Part shown: piece by piece, positions 13,301 to 27,793 of the stretch
Numbering within the stretch: position 1 is the first letter of the stretch
Layout of the letters: every line of letters begins with the position of its first letter
NCBI GenBank assembly: GCA_023846275.1
Contig: CM043869.1
Coordinates: forward strand, 38,404,737-38,468,736
Length of the DNA stretch: 64,000 nucleotides
DNA from: Vanilla planifolia
Lineage: Eukaryota > Streptophyta > Magnoliopsida > Asparagales > Orchidaceae
Direction: 5' to 3'
Made by a program: the position numbers and the translations under genes
Notes under the pieces: generated by a model
Seen by the model: the letters and a program-made list of their open reading frames with translations, nothing else
Databases searched by the model: none
What the model was told of the DNA's origin: nothing

Positions 13301-16300
13301 CAAAACACAAACTACAATATGAAAAGCATATATAAAGTGATTGAATCAAAAAGATTAGTTTGACAAGTGCAGTAGATGACCAATTTACAACAAATCACTA
13401 AAATTCATCTTTTGTTGTGATATCATACAAGAAATAATAGAATAAAAAATGTTACAAGAAAAGCATACTTAGCAAACTTCACCTCTTCTCCTCATTTTTC
13501 CTTGCAGCTTTATCATGGCCAACCTCTTTGTTTTTTTCTTGTACATTATCATCAAAGCTCCCCGATTCTATTAAATTACCCAATTGCTTGACACTTTCCA
13601 TTGAAGAGAGAAGGAAGCTTCTAATGTATTCACTTGGAAGGATGAAACCAAGACATCCTAAAGCATCCTATCAAAAACAAAAGTGAAAATAGTTTACAAT
13701 TAATCCTACTTTGACATAGTGATTTATCAACGCTTCAGTCTTTATCAAGAAGTATTTATCTTGCTTCTCATGTAAAATAAGAAAATAGCAAAACAAGTTT
13801 GACCAACATTAGCAAAAATCAAAGTTTAAGTTAAAAAACATCTTAGCATGAAAAGATCACAATATAACATAAAAAAATATAATAATGTTTTGGATAAAAA
13901 ATTTAAAAATACTTTACCAATAACTATTTACATATCCATGATGCTTGACATCCACAATTTAAATTCAACAAATATTAATACCACTTTGTGCGATTAACTA
14001 CATGAGCCTTATTACATCATTGTATTCTATCCACTTGCAATTTTTCCATTAGACTAACACCCCAAGCCCTTCTTAACAATCTCTTGCCACATTTTATTTC
14101 ATCTTTAACTTTTCCTATTCATAAAAAAATTAATAACTCACCTCTTATTGGGTATTAATTAGCCTCCATTTAACATGTTTTATACCATGACTACTCTATG
14201 AGGTTATCTACAATTAGAACAACACAAAGATTCTCTAATATACAATCATTTCTAATGAAGTATAACCACTCATTCATTTCATCTCCACAACTCATTCTAT
14301 TCCATACTAATACTTCACAAGTTAACATTCAATACAAAATAATATTGTTCATCACAACATAATTGTTAATCTCAAAAATGACAATTGTAATCCTAACCAT
14401 TCTAGTATTAAACAATAATTAAAGCATTGCCTATTTCTTTATTTCAAAGCCTAGCATAACACTTCTTTTGCTAGCAAATGTAACACACGTGAGACTTGAA
14501 TATTGCACAATTTTTTTATACACCTAGGACCATAACGTAAAAAATTTAAGGCATCTAGTCATAAGGAAATATGGTTCATTGGTGCAAGTGTCCTAGTGTA
14601 GCACATATGTATCAATAAATTATCAATTTATCTTGCATGTATAAATATTTGGTAAATGATGAAGAACAAAGTTCAAATAACCAACTGACAAATGGTCAAA
14701 TTTTGACAAATAGTTTATGTAACACCATGCATACTAAGGGACAAAAAAACACAATATTAAAGCTTATTTGTCTACTTTATATATATTATTTGTTTTACTA
14801 GGCTAAACCTCCACTATGCCAATTGGTTTAACTCTATGTTCTTGGAGATATCCGGATGCAAACATTACATAGCAATGTTTGTCAGGTTTATAACCCAAAG
14901 CATCACTAGGGTTGAAATTGCATGGAACTTTTCCTAAATTCTAAATATGCCTCAAAAAAATTAGAGTGAAGAGATTAACCATCTATAAATAATAAGCAAA
15001 ATAATCGTGAAAAATATATTTTTGATAGGTTTTTCACGATGTGTTCAGCCTTTGAGACTACTCAAACTGTTTGTGTGAATTAATCAGAATCAAAAGAAGA
15101 AAAAGAAGAGCAAGAAGAGGAAATAAAAATGTGTTCAAAAAGTTGCTCCAACTTTGTATGTTTGTCAAAGAGTTTTTGATAATAATAAAAGAGCAAGGAT
15201 TGTGCCCAACTCCACTGTCATGTCCAACCATAACTCTTAACCATGGTAAAAAAAAATATTTATACCATTTTCACGATGATTTTGAGCACCCAATCAATAA
15301 ACATCATGCTCTCAAAAGCATTATTAAACGTCTTTTCAATGGGGGGATCAACAAGAAATTGTTGATGTTGAACTTCGCATGCAAGAACATAGCAAACAAT
15401 GGTGTAAGACAACATCTTACCAGCAAGAAATCAACAAGGTCATGATGCACCTTCCAAGTTATCGCCACTTGATATGTCTGCACATTCTAACTAGCCAACC
15501 ATCTATATCATATATAGTGGGATTAAACAACAACATACTATAGAAATTTGTGAATTAAATGTGTGGAGAGATAACCATTAACCTACTCAGTCGATCCTCA
15601 AAACATCTAGATCAAAAAACAAATTTAAGGCAATCCACATAATGAGACAATCATCATAACCATCTTCACCCCCAATTTTGAGATAAAAGATAGCAAGGAA
15701 TTTAGCTGATATTATTTCCAGCACAATGTTTAATCAAATGGACAATGATCATAATCATATAAAGATAAAGATAGGAGAAGACCAACCCTTAGTTTTTGTG
15801 TAAAGAAGATAGATTTAGAATGAATTATTTCACTTACTTGGGAAGAGAAACTAAGTTATCCATATTATAGACTTCACTATTGTACAAGATCTTTCAATAC
15901 ACAATGTCATTCCAAGTAAGTCTTCCCTTAATCATTTCAAGGTTGTGTTCTCTCTATTCTATGTTAGCATCAAATTTCCTATCATCCCTAGAGTAGTTGT
16001 TATTAAGGGAAATTTAAAGTCATCCTGATGATATTATCTCAATATGTTACATCCAAACCTTTGTCTCCATGGGGGAAAAGAAATAACAAATAAAATTCAC
16101 CCCAAGGAGTCTACTGTAAATACATCTTTCATTAATGAAAGAGAGAAAGACAAACTACATTGTTAAGCTCCATGTCAAAAGAAAGTGAGATAACAAGATA
16201 ACTCTCTATAAGCAGTGTGCTAACATGTTTGCATGGTCTTCTTCAGGTATGCTCGATATAGATTAATGGGTTGTAATAGCACCATCTCAAAATGCCATAA

Positions 16301-19300
16301 AGAAGTTGATTGGTTAAGCAAAAAAAATGTAACTTCTACTAAGAGAAATAGAAAGCAATGGAAATAGAAATCAATAACAAAAAGGAAGCAAAATTCATGT
16401 ATGGTTAAAGATCCAAGATGGTTATCCACTGTGATTTGACCAAGAAAAGCTAAGCGAATGGCATATGTCCATTGATTATACAAAACTTAACCAAGCATGC
16501 ACAAAAGAATGTTATCCCCTACCTTTCATAGATGCTCTTATTGATGCAATATAAGGATATTCAACTACAAGTATCGATATCCCTTACCTTTCATAGATGC
16601 TCTTAATGATGCAAATAAGGATATTTAACTATCAATTTCCTATATGCCTTCTTGAGGAAACATCAAATTCATGTCATAAAACATGAAAAGAAAACATTAT
16701 CATCATCAATTACAATATCTATTATTAAAGAATAATGTCGTTTAGTGTGAAGAATATTGTAGTAATGTATTAGAGAATAATCAACATCGAATTCAAGCTC
16801 CATCATGACTATAAAGTTGAAGCACATCTTGATAGAAAAATGTAGCACAAGACTTTTGTCCTCTGGAGATGTTTCATAGAGCATGTACAAACCAAGCAAT
16901 TGCTCTTCTAACAGCTTCTTCGTTAAAGAGAATGATGAAAATGCTATTTTGGCAGCTATTCTAAGTAGTGGCTAGAAACTTTAACAAGTGCCCTCTTTGC
17001 TATAGCATTGTGTCCCCACCAAAGGCACAACCTTTTAGGACCTAACCTTTCGAGAATCATCCACTAATACATGAGGTGTGGGATCTTGGTTGTATATCCC
17101 TAACTTAGGTAACTTTCCACTAACAACTCCAACTAGCAATTTGGGCATAACCTATCTCTTCCCAAGAATGCCACTCACAACTCTCATTGAGTGTTTGTTT
17201 AATGCATGCCCATCCATCATTATACCATTACCAATATTAAGTAATACGACAATCCATGGCCACCAACTCAACATGAAAATAAGTGCATTATTATTGAGAC
17301 AATTTAGCTAGAGAGTATGATGATAGTTAAAAGAAACAACATATTTTGGCCCATTAAGAAACTCCAAATTCTCTTCCCCATGATAAAGTAGAAGAGCTAA
17401 TTCCCTTAGTAAAAAACCATAAAAGCCTTTTTGTGAAATGCATCTTAAGTTGGGCAAGGGTGGGGGGTTCTGACATAAGAGAAAAGTCAACTACCCTCAA
17501 CGATCCACCACTCACTTTCTCGATAGAAATAGAAGACTTTCCTCACCCCAGCCCATTCAACACAAACCACCACACATTGGGCTGGCAAACTACTCAAAGT
17601 TGAACCCAACTTCTTATCTTCATCTTCCACATAAACAAACAAGGTCAAGCTAAACACTCACGAGTATCAACAAATCACTTGGATCATTGCTCATGATGGC
17701 AAGCTTGCTCTCTCCACTATTAGATCCCTACAAATATTTTCCAAAGGCTACAACTAAGGATGCACCATAGCCCTTAGACCCACAAGAGCCACTTGCCAAT
17801 AGCAAAGGACAATAATGCACTCGGGAAACTTGCCATAGTCCTCACACATAGCCCTCATAATTCCTCTTATCTTTGCCTTAATTTTCTTTAACCTCGCCTT
17901 TATGTTTGTTTTGTAACTTCAACACGCAACTCTCTCGTCTTCCTCACACATTTGACAATGGACCTAACAACTAGACCATTTGGGATGACTCTTACAACAA
18001 CTTCCCTAAGAAAAGTAAGCAATTGTTGTTGTAAGAACTATGCAATTAAGAAAGCAAAGAAAATTTTATTTTATGTCTGAATGAAATTCATATTATGTGA
18101 ACACCAAATAAAGCACCATGCCTTGTGAGATGACGCTTATCATGCCATTTTTAGCCTTTTACAAAGCATGTAAAAAGCCTAATAACTCAAACACTCCCAC
18201 ATACTTTTGGCCAAATTTCCACAATCTATGTTTCTTCCTACATTCCCTTGCCTTAATATGCTCTTTGCAATCCAAAATTTTGTCTTATATTAGTTTAACT
18301 AAAGTTAAGTCACTGCATTTAATTTCTCAGACATTTCCTTCCCATGAGAACGTTACTTCTCTGCTATACCTTCACATTTGATAGACATAGCCTTTTTCTT
18401 AACTCATGCAAAGGCTTAGTCTATTGTAAAACACTTCTCGATATGATATCAAATCACTGTATAATCAATGTTGATATTCTTAAGCATAAGAAAATATAAT
18501 CAAATGCAAAATTGTCTCTAACCTAAGCTTTTTGATAGAACATGTGACAAATTACAGATATAATGCTTGTTGATTACAATATTTAGACCTTGAAATGTAT
18601 ATGTTTAATCATTGGTTTAAATGTTGACAAATCATTCGATTGCAAATCTTTAAGGAGATATACTCCTAACTAAAGGAAGTTGAAAAGAGGAAAGATACGA
18701 ACAGGATTTGAGGCTTTCTGGGGAGAAGAGAGGAGAAAATAAACAAAAAAGCAAAACAGCTCACAAATAAAGACATAACTAATTTACGTCTTACCCCTCA
18801 TTCCAAGGTGCTTTGCCATTTGCATTCGACTAGTATGAATTCTTTGAATACTCTTCCAATGTGAGTCCTCTTTGATGCCCATATAGGCTCTTGGATGCAA
18901 AAAGCAAGTCACAAACAATGACAATAAAACTAACTAGAGTATAGTGTACTTGTCAAGCTACCCCTTGATCCAGCTTTTGCCATTGCTCTTTTTTCTTCCT
19001 TATTGGCCAACCCAACCCAAACACTTCCTTTTGCCTTTGAATGGAGAGAAAGGCTAAAAGAGAGTAAAGTGCTGACGGACAAAGTCGGGCTCAAGAATGA
19101 ACAAGTTGAATTGGCAATGCAAAAAAATCTTAAAGCAAGTAAAACCTAGGAATGACATTGTGTGCCCTACAAGTGTTTATTTGTAATCTAACCTTACATC
19201 ATGTGTCATACAAATCTTTGGTTACAAGGTAGCAATTTAGCATAGATTCATTTTTCATTCATAACAAACCAGTCTTGACACTTGCTTATCTTGGCCACCC

Positions 19301-22300
19301 AACTTCATATTTAACCTTAAGAAATAACAATCTGAGTTGGGGATTGATTCTAACAACCCTATAAAGATCTCCCACCCACTTCCATATTCAAAATGAAGGA
19401 TTTGTTTTTGTTTCATCAAGCCTTCTCACAAAACAAGTGAGTGCTTTTGAGCTAGTCAATGCCATATCCATTCTTAATTGGATGCTGAAATCATTGGCTA
19501 GACTTGGTTTGGCAAGGTATGCATTAATAGAATTATAGCTTTGAACTCGATTGCAAGTGGTTTAGGATCTAGGTTAACTTGTTAAATCATATAGGCCAAG
19601 CATGGGCAAGACACGCTCATATAGATGAATAGCTCAAGGATTTTGTACCATGAACTTCATAAACCTCTACTTGCAAACCTGACTTAAGCTGTCATTTCTA
19701 CAGTCCTCCGGATTTCTTTAGGTATTCTCTACGCTTGTTTAGGCCACCTCCTTTAGGCCTTGTGGCTCACCTTCAAATCTTTGACACCACCTTTGAGAAC
19801 TTACTGATTTCTATTTGGTTCACCAATTAATTAGTTGTTTATAATTTTAGAAGGATGATTTTTTTGGTTTGAGATGCTCGAACACACAAAAATACATGCT
19901 AAGTATTGTTCATATTTGGAATTGTCTGAAAAACAACACTTCAATGGAATGCTTTATTATTTGTCTATTTTCCAACACGAAAAAATAAAGATATTTTTTT
20001 ATTCATTATGAGGATCATTTTGGCCTCTTGGCTCAAGCATTGAACCTCAAAGCTTTCCTACATCCAACTATTGCCCAATCCAGTAACCAAAATCTTGACC
20101 AAGATTGAATGAGCAACCTATCCAGTAATCAAAACCTTGACCAAGATTGAATGAGCTATCTAACAGATATCAGAAAAATCATCAGAATATATATTTATAT
20201 ATATTAGATCACATCCCTAAACAAATAGAAAATTGAAATTGCATACTATATATACCCAAAACAAAGACGTGGGAAATTAAATTTTTGCATGTGAAGAAAA
20301 CAATGAATGAAAATAAACAATCAAATTCAATAGGTGTCTGCATTAAAATCGATTTCCTGAGTAAATTAATTGCAAAGCAAAGATAATAGATACAATTTTC
20401 ACAAAAAGCAACTGTAGCATTAAAGAAAGAAAAAAGGAAAAGACACCTTGATACAAACACGTTTTTCTGAAGAATCAAAGAATATATCCTTAAGAATCTG
20501 AAAAAACTCCGTAGACCTAGTAGCAAGTGCCTTCATGTTCCTTGATGCAGTCTTCTTGGAATAATGAAAAATTTTCAAATCCATGCTGAATTGATTGAAA
20601 AGAATACTATTGGGCTCCTCCATACACTGCCTTCTGTCATCTCTGTTAGAATAGATAAGCACCTGGTGGACTTGATTGGTTTGTTAGAAAGCATAAGAGA
20701 TTTGATAAGGAGAAAAAACATAAAGATAATTGAATAATGCAAAACAATGCTAAAAAATATCTATAAGTAAAAACAAAACCTTCAAAGCCAAGGCTATGAT
20801 TTCATGTAAAGATGGCTCCTCTTTAAGAACAACCATGAGCCACATAGAGAAGGCCTCAATTTTCTCTGTATCTGATGGGTAGCTACAGAAGGCAGGAAGC
20901 AGATCCCATAGACTATGAAAACAAGACTGAAGATTATTCAGTGCACATTCTTCCTTGACTGAAATAAGAAAGATTGGTTCTTAATATATGTATGTGAAAA
21001 GTTTAGTAAGCAATACTTCACACCATACCACTTTTACATGCTTCCTGGAGAGATTGTGCAAGAGGAACAACATTATCCATAAAGAACTGCAACGAAGCAC
21101 AAATAACGTGTTTCCTTAAGATGGGAATAATCCATGTATTTGAACAGGTTAACTTATCCATGTCAAAAGCTATTGGTAGCAGTGAAAGCAATTTCTCAGG
21201 TCCCATTGCAACTACAGCTGCCCCAATACACTGCTCAAACTGTGAGAAGAAATAACAAATAAATAATAAAAAAAAGCAATGGGTTATTTACTTAATAACT
21301 AAAGAGAATAAACAAGGACTTCATTGAGTTAAAGTACTCTATACAATCAAATAAGAAGAACAGCTTATCAAACGAGGTATACTCTGCTATTTAAAACATT
21401 TTTGTTCTTAATATTTATTTATAAAAGTTCCAACCTCAGAGCTCTATTATAGGCATAATGCAACTTTGGTCTCAGTTATTTATTGATAAATACCACACGA
21501 ACACAGCATTCAAAATATAGTTTGCAAACGATCCTTATGTAAAGCGACAAAGAATGTCTCAAAAAAATAACACTTATGTAGGACATTGAAGGTCCTGAAC
21601 AAACAATCCAATGCTATAACAAGAATATTCATTACAATCAATAAAGTTCTAAAAAAATCAGCTGGAATTAACTTACAGAATTCATACAAGGCATCCCCTC
21701 TTTTACAGTGGCTGCAAATTGTGATAATCCAAGTAAAATTTTCTTCATGAAAAAGTAAGAAGATTCACCTAAAAATACAGTTCATGGGATTAGTATAATA
21801 ATCTTGGGGATAAAACATATCAAAACAGCATAATTCTAAAGTTTCACATATATAAGTAAGCACCTTTCAGATGTAATAAGATGCTAAATTGCCCAGTAAA
21901 TTGTTAGTTCATGCGATGTAAAAGATTCTAAACAATAAAATTCGCCTATAAATTAAATATTTTCAATGATTCAGCAAATGCACATAATACCTTAAAATTT
22001 TTCCAAGCATTATTTAGGAATCTTCCACTAGTCATTGAAATGCAATTTTTTTCAAATATTATCAGTTAGTATATTTTCTATTGCAACCGGAACAAATTAA
22101 TTTGCAAGCTAATATTTTTGTGCTGGATGAAAAGAACCTAATGATCCATTTTGAACACAAAATTCCCACCGAATAGTCCTTATGAAAGTCAATGCAAAAG
22201 AAACGACCAAAAGGCTTGCATTGGGTTTGCTTGTTGTGAAAGCCCTTATTGAGGATTACCGCATGAAGAGATGTTCTCCGCTTTATGATACCTGTGATGG

Positions 22301-25300
22301 ATCCAACAAGGTGCTCTCAATGATGCTGATTTTTTTACACTAGTGTTTACAGACGAGGAATAATGGAAACAAATAGTAATTCTTGAAATTTACTCTTTGA
22401 AGTGTTCACTTCCTCATCTCAATAACCCTAGACAAAATTCCTGGTCCATTCTAAAATCTTTAAAACAAGTAATACTTCTAACACTATCCAAGTAAGCCAA
22501 CACTATCCGAACAAATGATCTAAACCTTAACTCTCTAATATGCCCATCTGACTTATGTCATCCAACTTTCTTAACATTATCCTCTTACTTGGTTTCTAAC
22601 AATAACCAAAAGCAATCTCTATCCTGGTCTTAATCGAAAACTCAACGAATATATCCATCTCGTACACGATTCAAATACCAATAACCAAAATCGAGATAGC
22701 TCATGATACCTTCTTTGTGGTATTTTTCATATCATAATCTCTTGATGACCATTCTTTGGCATCTGTGATGTTGCATAAGATGTCATTACAACCAAATCAT
22801 GATATCTTACACTCACAAATTCATTCAAGTTTAGGAGGAACTTGAACAAAGCACATAATCACAACAATAGGCTGCTTAAAACTCACTCATTCTACAAAAG
22901 ATTAAGCAATGTATTCAAATAAAAGGCTCACTTGTTTTGACCAATTTTATTATTTTAAGACATCTGCCATTAATAATCATTAATTCTAATAAGATATATT
23001 AGTTACATAAATCATCTGATAATATTATACTCTATACTATATTAACAACTTATGGAATATAACATTTTTTGCATAATAGTATTGTCATGTTAATTTATCC
23101 ATTGTTTACTACTATTAATTTATAAAAACAATTTCATTAATTCCCTCTTTACTAGAGCATTTATTAGTCTTGAATTAGTACTTTTGAATTTACTTAGCTC
23201 ACTCTCTTTGAGAAAAAATCCCATTAGAGTCAACTCGAAAACGCTCAAGGATGCATATATTTATGATCCCATTTTTACTTCTATATCCATTCTTTCATAT
23301 TACTCAATAAATTTAATTTTACATGTATAAATGACACCATCTGTCTTCTCATCACTTTGTAGAACTAATACAAAATGTCTAAGCCTGTAAAAATTTACTT
23401 ATTACCTAATCACTAAAAGCACATCCGCATAATGAATTATATTAGAACTAGAATTCCACAACTTGAGATTTAGGCCCACTTAAGTTAAATGTGCGACACC
23501 CTAAAGTTGTTATTCATTACTCACAATCTACCCTATCCCCTAATTTAATTTTATCTACTAGAAAATATCAATTATAACAAACATATGTAAGGATACATCA
23601 TCTTAAATGGTTGATAAGAATCTCAACAATGGAACAAAAATATTATTATGCAAAGTTGATGCTAAAAGAAAGCCAACAGTTAAATTTCCTTGGGTAATTG
23701 TTTAGCACATGTGATTAATCCCTCCAAAAAAACTCAACTTAAGACTGTGTAATATGTAAATAAAATTACTTCTCAAAAAAAAAAATAAACAAAATTAAAT
23801 GATGACGTTCATGTCTAACCCTAAACTTCTCCACTAAGCCTCCCTCAAATGCATAGCTTTCATGACTGATCCTCACAACATTAACATTACTTTTCAGATA
23901 TATGCTAGTTTGACATCATAGCAAGTATTCAGTCATACTTATTGTCAAACTCAATTTATGACATCAATTCGATTCCTCTATATCATTGGCACAGCTTTTG
24001 ACACCAATCTAGTTCTCATAAAAATACATTAAAGCACTATTCCTCCATCACCATCATGAATTAGAATGAATGTCCAAGAACACCATTCACAACGAAAAAC
24101 TTCCAAACAATTGCAAGATTTTGTTTGTCCTATAGATTTTCACTTTGCATTTTCATCATACCTTCTCCCTCTGCTCTTTTTTAGAAAGCACCATTCTCAA
24201 CCAAGCACTTCCAAAACAATGGTAAGATATTGTTTTTTCTATGGATTTTTACATTTCACTTCCATCATACTTTTCCTCCACCCAGTTTTGACCTTCTAAT
24301 CATCACATAATTTAGTGCAACAGAGAGTTCATCATCTAGCCAACAAGACAAACTGTAGTATATATGCAAAATTGTACAAAACGGCATTTAAACTAAAACT
24401 CGGCAGCGACTCAAAATTAAATATTCCCGTTATGAAAACTGCAGGTCTGTCCTTTGCTTTTGTACAAAGACATAAGCATGAAGAAAATTAATAATGTAAT
24501 AAGCCAATACACAAGCTGGCATAGAAACAATATTAACTTGAAAAATAGTGTACCATATTCATAAAAGAACATACCCAATTTGAGAAATAACATAGTAATT
24601 AATTCTGACATATGGTCAGTTGGAAACCTGCAACTTTCAAGCAATTTCTCAAATGCACTGCATACGGACGCAACTGCAGTTGCTTCATTAGTGCTCATGT
24701 CATAATTGACTGATTGATTTGCATTCCTGAAAGGGCTTTGACCTATATGAATCTCAATCAATTCTTTCATAATTCTGGCAAGTTGCCTAGAAGTTTCAGA
24801 CTCAACTTTCAAATATCCTGAACATTTCAGAGCAGAAAACACATTTTAATATGTTTTTTGTCCAACAATGCCAATCTTGTAGGTTAAAAACTAATCAATT
24901 GGAATGAAACAATTCAAGAAATTGATGCTTCATAGCCCGAGATCATGCATAAAGTACACGGATGCATAAGACTAATAAATGACAATGTAAGCTCTGATGG
25001 TAATAAATCATATGGAATGTCAAAACTCACATAAGCGAGAATAATGCACCAAAATATGCACCTATAAGAGAAGTAAAGAGTAGCGGCAGATATCTTGTCC
25101 ACAAGCCTGGACATGCATCTCGAAGTTTTTTTAGAACATAGTTTGAAATGGTTGATGAAGTTATTATCGTATCGATAGGATTTTTTTCAGCTGCAGAGGT
25201 ATACAATGCCAGAGCTGACATGATGCTTTCTGCTTCAGCAACAATAGCCTTAACTTTTGATAGTTCAAGCAGCACTAACAGAAGCCTAAGAATATGTCTT

Positions 25301-27745
25301 GTAGACCATGAAAAATGATAGCCAAGCAACTTATAAACATCACAAAGAATCTTCAATCTGACTTTAGCTGAGAGATAAGGAATTAAAATATTCAGAAAAT
25401 TTAGCATGTGGAGCACTTCCATATGCCCAGTAGCAGTCTCTGTGCCATTCAGTATAACTGTAGGTTCAGTTGAGTCAGGTTTTTTCACCAAGGAGATGTG
25501 TTTTTGGTATATAGAAAGTATAAATTTGCCTGCCCTTTTAATACTGGGGGATTTTGGATGATTTTTGAAAATCATTTCAAGACAGGATTGGGCACACCTG
25601 CGAACCTGCACACTCAAGATAAATAAGAATGGGAGAATTGATAATAAATTCATGTCAGAAACTATTCAAAAAGTCATCAGAAAACAATTAGAAAAGCACA
25701 AAATTAAGCTTTTACATGAAGATAACTACAAAAGTTGCATGCTATATCATTTGACACATTTAATTATCCAGCCAAAACTTCGAAAATTAAACGAGAAGAA
25801 AATTGCAAAGTTTAAATGTCTTGATATAAAATGAAAACCCAGTAAAAATTTCAAAAATCGGTGAATTTTAGAAGATGTGCCATCTAAACAATGATTTAGA
25901 AGATAAATTTGGAAGCAATTATGTACCATAATTACTTTTATAACAATTGGCTTTACAGAAAAATAAGCAGATGTTATTCAGACCAAACTCCAAGGACCTA
26001 CCTTCCTTGACAGGTGCACCACATAAATGTATTTACAATGATGGCATTTGAGCTAGATGAAGACCCGCACCTACATATGAGTTAATAGTGAAAGAAATGT
26101 GTTGTGTACATGTGTGTGTGTGTTAAGGGATTATTTGGTTTGTATTTGTTGTGGATGGGAGTGGTGGTTCTAGAGCTTGGAATTTCAATGTGGTGATGTT
26201 ATCAATGTTTTCAATTTGACCAACCATGTTTATTGTAAATATTGAATGTGTTGAACATATCCAACCTATCATATGCAAAGCCTATCAATACGCCTGTACA
26301 TGCCATCTATAACACCACATCTAGGCATTAGGACACATATCTTAAGATGCATAGAATTAAAAAGAAAATACCTTCTCAAAGTATTGTGCTGAAAAATAAT
26401 GAAATTTGGTTCCTTAAGAATGTATACTTTTATACATATTAGATCATAATCTTAAATTTGTTAATCATGCATTTCATAGATTTTAGACATTATAAAAAAT
26501 CATATCAAGATCCACTACTTCTAATAAATAATGTACAACAAAACATAGACTTCATCAACTTTAAAACAAGTTTTAAAAAAACATGATTTCCATAATTGGC
26601 AATGCTTTAAAAATTTAGTGTTTACAAATACTAATACAATAATGAAATTACCCATGTTTTCCTTCATGAGAAAGTAATCACATCTACCATACATAGTCTT
26701 GCAAGTTCTTTGATTATGGTGTGTCGTTGACAAAATTATGCTGTGTAACATTTTAAATTATTGAACATAATATAATTTCAAGCTTGATTATAAAGCCAAC
26801 TGAATCTCTTACACTTATTTAACAGACATGTGCTTAACTTTTGTCCAAATATTATGCCTTCTGATGTATACATCTCGAAATTTATTTTACAAGGCAACAT
26901 TGTGGAAGTTAACGTGGAAAATATTTATTCAACAATATTGCTTCAACAAGTTTAAGATGTTAGATGTGCAAGACAAGAGCTTCATACAAAAGTTCAGAAA
27001 ACATAAAATTATTCGACCAGATTAACATTGCATACTGCAGAATGGATAAAGTACTCTAAATGATCCAATATTTGCATACTACCTTTGGGCGCCTATCCAA
27101 TGCAAAGAAGACCAGAGTCTCTAATGGTAACTCAACCGAAGGCCAGTCTTCCAAATCCAGCAGCAGTGTCAACGAACCCAACGACTTGACCATGGACCGC
27201 AAACTACCGGTTGGCAAAGCACTAGCATTATCCCTGATGAAGGAGATCAGAATAAAGGCTGCGTCTTTGGCCTTGGTCTTCGGTAAGGAGTCAGCGGGGA
27301 CAAGGGGCAGTACGATGGCTACGAAAGCAGAGAGAGCAGCGATGCCCTCCAGATCCGCAGGATCTAAGTCACGAATCGCAGTGATTGCTGCAGCGAAATA
27401 TGCAGGAGGGGAAAGGGGAAGGCCCTCCTCAGAGAGGATAGAGCGCATAGCAGAGGCGGTGGCGCAGAGGTGGCGGTGCTGAGGCGCCAATGAACGCGCG
27501 TATCGCTCCATGACCGAATGGCATATGTCTCCATCGCTACCGGGCTTGAGTATGGGCTCATGTTCCTCGACTTCATTCTCCTCTTTATCTTCTCCAACTG
27601 CAATGGTAGATCCTCCGTGTGCATTGTAATCTGTGACTACGTTCTTCATTTTAGTTCGCTTCTCTGAGGAAGCGTACACTCCTCGAAGCTCTTGGTATAC
27701 CTCCTCATCGTGGGAAGAGTGCTCTGCTTCCGACTTGCTCCGCAT
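10320..27745 (-). CDS. RRP12: RRP12-like ribosomal RNA processing protein, C-terminally short
   Basis: Minus-strand gene reconstructed by hand. Exons: 27083-27745, 25050-25605, 24575-24817, 21677-21768, 21029-21239, 20780-20958, 20447-20662, 13483-13667, 11030-11123, 10857-10913, 10641-10775, and a doubtful last exon 10320-10376. All junctions are GT-AG and phases agree, giving 877 codons plus 18 from the doubtful exon. RRP12 is a nucleolar and nuclear HEAT/ARM-repeat protein needed for pre-40S and pre-60S maturation and export. Recognised blocks include HLCATASAMRSIL in exon 1, the RRCAQSCLEM start of exon 2, GAAVVAMGPEKLL and CSNTWIIPILRKHV in exon 5, FHYSKKTASRNMKALA in exon 7 and LASSFVEAA in exon 9. 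The likely start is the ATG at 27745; the frame is open a few codons further but with no ATG. Full family members run to roughly 1,250 aa; the conserved C-terminal third and basic tail were not found. Introns of 6.8, 2.8 and 2.4 kb are unusually long. Family call is firm; the 3' end is not. Confidence 0.85.
12520..13000. other. Coding-like island inside RRP12 intron 8
   Basis: This stretch has higher GC than its surroundings and unusually open frames on both strands (plus 12520-12795 and 12728-12997, minus 12639-12917). One plus frame gives an acidic Asp/Glu/Asn-rich run around 12649-12720. No domain is recognised. It may be a captured gene or transposon fragment within the 2.4-kb intron. Confidence 0.3.
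16514..16632. repeat. Two-copy tandem repeat, period about 65 bp
   Basis: The block acctttcatagatgctctta followed by gatgcaa and ataaggatat occurs at about 16521 and again at 16586. Copies are nearly identical over about 45 bp, so the duplication is fairly recent. It lies inside RRP12 intron 7. Confidence 0.7.
20078..20161. repeat. Two-copy tandem repeat, period 42 bp
   Basis: Units start with tccagtaa at 20079 and 20121 and share cttgaccaagattgaatgag. Only a few mismatches separate them. It lies in RRP12 intron 7, close to exon 7. Confidence 0.75.
24081..24290. repeat. Two-copy tandem repeat, period about 108 bp
   Basis: Copy one is 24081-24188 and copy two 24189 to about 24290. Both start with caccattc, then a cttccaaa-caat block, then ttgttt-tc-tat-gattttcac and a catcatac-tt-tcc end. 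It lies in RRP12 intron 3 and explains the open plus-strand frame at 24066-24299, which is unlikely to be a gene. Confidence 0.7.
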
Positions 27746-27793
27746 GACTTCCGCCACAGGAACACTGGTGAAAAAAAAATTAGATTTTTTGTA

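Larger units (their letters stand above)
13668..20446 (-). other. Large intron 7 of the RRP12-like gene (6.8 kb)
   Basis: It is bounded by exon 7 (ending ATCAAG then GTGTCT) and exon 8 (preceded by TTTGATAG). The interior is AT-rich with scattered short frames, none recognisable; the longest is a plus-strand frame at 15071-15445 with a Lys/Arg-rich start and no known domain. It contains small tandem duplications at about 16514-16632 and 20078-20161. Long monocot introns of this kind are usually filled by old transposon insertions. Confidence 0.6.

Noticed and set aside
25565..25834. Plus-strand frame at the RRP12 exon 2 boundary
   Set aside because: Covers an exon edge and AT-rich intron with Lys/Ile-rich composition and no domain.
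27060..27482. A 140-codon plus frame opposite RRP12 exon 1
   Set aside because: Shadow of the GC-rich first exon; the minus frame matches the RRP12 N-terminus.
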